Positions 60,605 to 64,000 of a stretch of 64,000 nt of DNA are shown piece by piece. The notes beneath the pieces are model-generated. The model ran no database searches, was not told where the DNA came from, and saw nothing but the letters and a program-made list of their open reading frames with translations. Where the stretch lies: contig NZ_JADBEM010000001.1 of the NCBI RefSeq assembly GCF_014873875.1, positions 7,626,001-7,690,000 of the forward strand. The letters run 5' to 3'. Within the stretch, counting starts at the first letter, position 1, and each line of letters opens with the position of its first letter. The position numbers and the translations under genes are program-made. Source of the stretch: Actinopolymorpha pittospori. GTDB lineage: Bacteria; Actinomycetota; Actinomycetes; Propionibacteriales; Actinopolymorphaceae.

Positions 60605-61693
60605 TCAGAAGATCTCGCCGGCGGGCCGCGGGCCGTCGTAGTTCTCGCCGTAGGCCCCCGGCGCCGGGCGGCGTTGCCGCCGAGGCGCGCTGACGCCCGG
60701 GGCCAGTCGACGGGTGGTCATCAGGAAGCCGGTGTGGCCGATCATCCGGTGGTCGGGCCGGATCGCGAGTCCCTCGACGTGCCAGGTGCGCAGCAGGGTC
60801 TCGGTCGCGATCGGCTCGGTGAAGCCACCGAAGGCGCGGGCGGTCTCCACGACCCGGCCGAGTTGGGTGGTGGTGGCGACGTAGCAACACAGGACGCCGC
60901 CGGGCACCAACGCCTCCGCCGCCCAGGTCACGCAGTCCCAGGGGGCGAGCATGTCGAGGACGACACGGTCGACCCGCGGGCGGGTCGGCGCGGTGACGAC
61001 ATCACCGACCGTGAGCTCCCAGTCGTCCCGCGGGCCGCCGAAGAACCGTTCGACGTTGCGGCGGGCGATCGCGGCGAAGTCCTCCCGGCGCTCGTAGGAG
61101 GAGACTCGTCCGTCCGGCCCGACCGCCCGCAGCAGGGCACAGGTCAGCGAGCCCGAGCCGGCGCCGGCCTCGATCACGTGGGCGCCCGGGAAGATGTCGG
61201 CGGCCACCAGGATCTGGGCGGCGTCCTTGGGGTAGACGACCGCCGCACCACGCGGCATGGACAGCACGTAGTCGGACAGGAGGGGACGAAGGGCGAGATA
61301 GGGTACGCCGCCGCTCGTCTTCACCACGATGCCCTCGGGCCGGCCGATCAGTTCGTCCAGCAGCAGGCCGCCGCGGTGCGTGTGGAAGGTCTTGCCCGGC
61401 TCGAGGGTGACCATGTGGCGGCGGCCCTTCGGGTCCTCCAGGCGTACCTGCTCACCGGCCCGCAGCGGACGGGCGTCCTCCTCGGCCAGCTCGCCGACCA
61501 GGTCGTCGGCCCGGTCCTCGGCCCGGTCCTCAGCTGGGCCATCGCCCGCCTCGGCCTCGGCCGAGGGGTCCCGTGCGGTGTCGGCGGGCGGCACGACCGG
61601 GCGTTCCCCGGCCGCGTCGTCGCGTTCCCCGGCGTCGTCGGCGGGCGGCGGGACAGGCGGCTGCTCCCCCTCGTAGGGGTCTGTCGGCGGCAT
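60605..61693 (-). CDS. trmI: tRNA (adenine-58-N1)-methyltransferase TrmI
   Basis: TrmI methylates A58 in the T loop of tRNAs. The 362-residue protein has an acidic, low-complexity N-terminus (residues 1-80) and the family's small beta domain (Leu-Arg-Ala-Gly-Glu-Gln-Val-Arg-Leu-Glu-Asp). The SAM-binding Val-Ile-Glu-Ala-Gly-Ala-Gly-Ser-Gly-Ser-Leu-Thr and Val-Leu-Asp-Met-Leu-Ala-Pro-Trp-Asp follow. It is co-directional with the site-2 protease, as is common in actinobacteria. ATG 61693 is the likely start, but the poorly conserved N-terminus leaves it open. Confidence 0.93.
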   Translation of the reverse strand: MPPTDPYEGEQPPVPPPADDAGERDDAAGERPVVPPADTARDPSAEAEAGDGPAEDRAEDRADDLVGELAEEDARPLRAGEQVRLEDPKGRRHMVTLEPGKTFHTHRGGLLLDELIGRPEGIVVKTSGGVPYLALRPLLSDYVLSMPRGAAVVYPKDAAQILVAADIFPGAHVIEAGAGSGSLTCALLRAVGPDGRVSSYERREDFAAIARRNVERFFGGPRDDWELTVGDVVTAPTRPRVDRVVLDMLAPWDCVTWAAEALVPGGVLCCYVATTTQLGRVVETARAFGGFTEPIATETLLRTWHVEGLAIRPDHRMIGHTGFLMTTRRLAPGVSAPRRQRRPAPGAYGENYDGPRPAGEIF

Positions 61694-61773
61694 GACCGGA
61701 AGCGTAACGAGAGGTGGTCCGGCGGGCTCAGGTGCGGTTCCGGGAACGCGCGCGGCGGGTCGCGGCGGCGGGC

Positions 61774-62928
61774 TCAGGAGCGGGCCAGCGCGCCGTCGAC
61801 GTCGGCCGTGGCCAGCACGCCGAAGACCTGGCCGTTGGGCTCGACCAGGAGGTACTCGGTCGCCGGGGTCCCGCCCATCGCCCGCACCAGAGCTTCGCCG
61901 GTCAGATCGACGTTGAGGACCAGGCCGGGCTCGATCCGGCGGGCAACGTCGCCGACGGCGATCCAGGGCCGCCGGTGCTCCGGTGTCGCGAGCACCGCCG
62001 CCTCGCTGACCAGCCCGGTCGGCCGGCCGTCGGTGTCGACCACGACCAGCGAACCAGCATGGGTCTGCTGGGCCCGCCGGATGGCCTCCGACAGCGGAAG
62101 CTCCGACGGGACGGGCACGCCGCGCCGGGCGAGGGTGCGGGCCTGGACGGCGGGAAGCTTGCGGCGGATCCGCGCGGACATGAGCGCCTGGCTCGACCCT
62201 GCCCAGAGGAAGACCGCGAGGAAGACGCTCCAGACGACGTAGAGAAGGTTCGGCGAACCCACGCTGGTGGTGAGCAGCGTCCAGGGCAGGAGCACCACGA
62301 GGACGGCGACCCCACGGCCGGCCCAGCCCGCGACGGTCGTGCCGAGGTGCGGGCGCTTGCTGACCGCCCAGACGCCGGCGCGCAGGATCCGACCCCCGTC
62401 CAGGGGCAGTCCGGGCAGCAGGTTGAACGCGCCGACCAGCACGTTTGCGACGGCGAGCTGGTAGAGAAGAACCTCGAGCAGCGGTGGACCGGACACGGCG
62501 GTGTAGCCGACCCAGCCGATGGCGCCGAGCGCGATCGAGGTCAACGGGCCGACGACCGCGACGGCGAACTCCCGCCACGGCGTCTGGGGCTCCTCCTCGA
62601 TCTCGGACAACCCGCCCAGGAACTGCAGCGTGATCGCGCGCACCGGCAGGCCGAACTTGCGGGCCACCACGACGTGCGCGATCTCGTGTACGAGGACCGA
62701 GGCGTAGAGCAGCACGGCGAAGACGAAGGCCACCACGAACGACCAGCCGCCGAGGCCGGGCACCTGGTTCTCGAACGTCCCCCGCAGATAGAAGGCGATC
62801 AGGAACGCGACGAGGATCCAGGACAGGTTGACGTAGACGGGAACCCCGGCAATACGGGCGATCTGGATCGAACCGGGTCGCCGCTGGGAAACCTGGCGTG
62901 GCCGGTTGTCGGAGGAAGGCTCGCTCAC
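61774..62928 (-). CDS. Site-2 protease (M50) with CBS domains
   Basis: An intramembrane metalloprotease of 384 residues. The zinc site His-Glu-Ile-Ala-His lies in the second or third helix, and Leu-Pro-Leu-Asp-Gly-Gly-Arg supplies the third ligand. Six hydrophobic segments are visible before about residue 250. A pair of CBS domains follows, with Gly-Ser-Leu-Val-Val-Val-Asp-Thr-Asp-Gly-Arg-Pro-Thr-Gly. This is the family near trmI and mpa in actinobacteria; its substrate is unknown. The GTG start at 62928 begins the conserved part. Confidence 0.91.
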   Translation of the reverse strand: MSEPSSDNRPRQVSQRRPGSIQIARIAGVPVYVNLSWILVAFLIAFYLRGTFENQVPGLGGWSFVVAFVFAVLLYASVLVHEIAHVVVARKFGLPVRAITLQFLGGLSEIEEEPQTPWREFAVAVVGPLTSIALGAIGWVGYTAVSGPPLLEVLLYQLAVANVLVGAFNLLPGLPLDGGRILRAGVWAVSKRPHLGTTVAGWAGRGVAVLVVLLPWTLLTTSVGSPNLLYVVWSVFLAVFLWAGSSQALMSARIRRKLPAVQARTLARRGVPVPSELPLSEAIRRAQQTHAGSLVVVDTDGRPTGLVSEAAVLATPEHRRPWIAVGDVARRIEPGLVLNVDLTGEALVRAMGGTPATEYLLVEPNGQVFGVLATADVDGALARS

Positions 62929-63282
62929 CGTGTGGCCCCGTTCGCTGTGCGGTCCGGTCTGGGCGCGGCACGGCGCCCGCGGGCGGGATGCCGTACGGCG
63001 GTGTGCTCCACGTCGTGCACCATCGCGTGCCTCATGCCTGCTTCCATCGCGGTTCGATCGCGGTTCCATCGCATACGTGGACTCGACGTTCGGCGAACGA
63101 CCAGGTCACGCTTGGTGTTCCCGACCCCGGTCGCGCGTCCCGCCGAGGGCGTGCGGACGTATGGCCGAGAGCCCATGAGAAAGGGCACACGCTACCGCCC
63201 GAAGCGCCCGTGGCAGTCCGGGCATGCCCGGCAAGCCGGGCATCCCAGGCGGTGTCGGTGGCCAGGCCTAGGCTTGCACGTC
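62929..63282. other. Divergent region between the site-2 protease and the RecB-like gene
   Basis: These 354 bases hold no gene. They carry the promoters of both flanking genes. A perfect 8-bp hairpin, ATGCCCGG and CCGGGCAT with a CAAG loop, is at 63224-63243, 40 bases before the RecB-like ATG. Confidence 0.5.
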
Positions 63283-64000
63283 ATGGCGGCAATGAGGTTC
63301 GACGCGACGACGTTCGAGTCCGACTCCACCACCGACGGCGGCCGGACCGCTGACCGGGGAGCCACGGAGCCGGACGCGCGGTCTGACGCGGAGACCGACG
63401 TGCGCGGTGCGGAGACCGACGTGCGCCCCGGCGCGGAGACGGACCGCAAGACCGGCCCGGGACGACACCACCAGCGCGACGCCAGCGACACCGGCGGGCG
63501 GCCCACCATCCCCCTCCGAGTCCTGTCGCCCTCCCGGGCGAGCGACTTCCTCACCTGTCCGCTGCGTTACCGCTTCCGGGTCATCGACCGGATCCCCGAG
63601 CAGCCGAGCCGGGAGGCGGTGCGCGGCACGGTGGTGCACGCCGTTCTCGAGCGTCTCTACGACCTTCCCTCCGACGGCCGGACGATCGAGCAGGCGGTCA
63701 CTCTGCTCGAGCCACGGTGGCAGGCACTCGTCGAGGCCGAGCCCGACCTGGCCACGTTGTTCGGTGCCGAGGACGGCACGTTCCAACCGGAGCGCCTCGA
63801 GGAGTTCCTCGCGGGTGCGCGGCTGCTGCTCGACCGCTACTTCACGCTGGAGGACCCGACCCGTCTGGAGCCGGCCGAGCGCGAGATGTACGTCGAGTGC
63901 GAGCTCGAGTCCGGACTCCGGCTGCGCGGCTACATCGACCGGCTCGACGTGGCACCCGACGGGGCCCTGCGGGTGGTCGACTACAAGACCGGCCGGGCCC
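63283..64000 (+). CDS. RecB-type PD-(D/E)XK nuclease, 5' part
   Basis: The gene runs off the right edge; 239 codons are visible. The first 80 residues are an acidic low-complexity region with Gly-Ala-Glu-Thr-Asp-Val-Arg repeats. The domain then begins at Leu-Ser-Pro-Ser-Arg-Ala-Ser-Asp-Phe-Leu-Thr-Cys-Pro-Leu-Arg-Tyr-Arg. It continues to Leu-Arg-Gly-Tyr-Ile-Asp-Arg-Leu-Asp-Val and Val-Val-Asp-Tyr-Lys-Thr-Gly-Arg, the Asp and Lys of the nuclease core. This is the RecB-family exonuclease common in actinobacteria near trmI. It is divergent from the site-2 protease. Confidence 0.88.
   Translation, partial: MAAMRFDATTFESDSTTDGGRTADRGATEPDARSDAETDVRGAETDVRPGAETDRKTGPGRHHQRDASDTGGRPTIPLRVLSPSRASDFLTCPLRYRFRVIDRIPEQPSREAVRGTVVHAVLERLYDLPSDGRTIEQAVTLLEPRWQALVEAEPDLATLFGAEDGTFQPERLEEFLAGARLLLDRYFTLEDPTRLEPAEREMYVECELESGLRLRGYIDRLDVAPDGALRVVDYKTGRA

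Overview
This window reads as the chromosome of a high-G+C actinobacterium. The evidence is the complete Pup-proteasome locus (mpa, dop, pup, prcB, prcA, pafA, pafB, pafC), RbpA, polyprenol-phosphate-mannose synthase beside Lnt, F420-type oxidoreductases, HelY, DUF3866, many GTG starts and four-base ATGA/GTGA gene overlaps. The gene mix resembles the Propionibacteriales (Nocardioides/Actinopolymorpha-like), but I cannot prove the genus. I saw no rRNA, tRNA, CRISPR array, prophage or insertion sequence.

Layout. 1-1425: the end of an MFS gene, a decayed ABC ATPase gene and its GntR regulator. 1519-5068: rbpA behind a SigR-like promoter, then fxsA-ppm-lnt. 5702-12758: a lysine degradation locus of the clostridial type. 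kamA (lysine 2,3-aminomutase) diverges from a tightly coupled operon kdd-amidohydrolase-kamD-kamE-kal. The cleavage enzyme Kce is absent, and an unassigned amidohydrolase sits inside the operon. 12869-20257: a sugar locus with a GH4 glycosidase and DeoR regulator on one strand, and a PfkB kinase, a binding protein, two permeases and an AraC regulator on the other, with no ATPase gene. 20336-23174: an AraC regulator, a GNAT acetyltransferase, and an ArsR/SRPBCC pair. 23230-27807: sdhCAB with a divergent LysR gene that ends in a 15-bp minisatellite.

27858-42643 is a mosaic of single genes. It holds a LigD-type ligase, a THUMP/UPF0020 methyltransferase, F420-type oxidoreductases, PadR, MarR and Lrp regulators, an AhpD-like protein, an M24 peptidase, YbaK, an HTH_42 protein, a 5'-3' exonuclease, a GH172 enzyme, a kinase-fold phosphotransferase, a VOC protein and an AraC regulator.

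42653-60040 is the conserved actinobacterial block helY-dagK-tatC-tatA-(small membrane protein)-pafC-pafB, DUF3866, an FKBP lipoprotein, pafA-prcA-prcB-pup-dop and mpa. Pup ends in Gly-Gly-Glu, so it needs no deamidation before ligation by PafA. Mpa ends in Gln-Tyr-Leu, the proteasome-docking tail. 60605-64000 holds trmI, a site-2 protease with CBS domains, and the start of a RecB-type nuclease that runs off the right edge.
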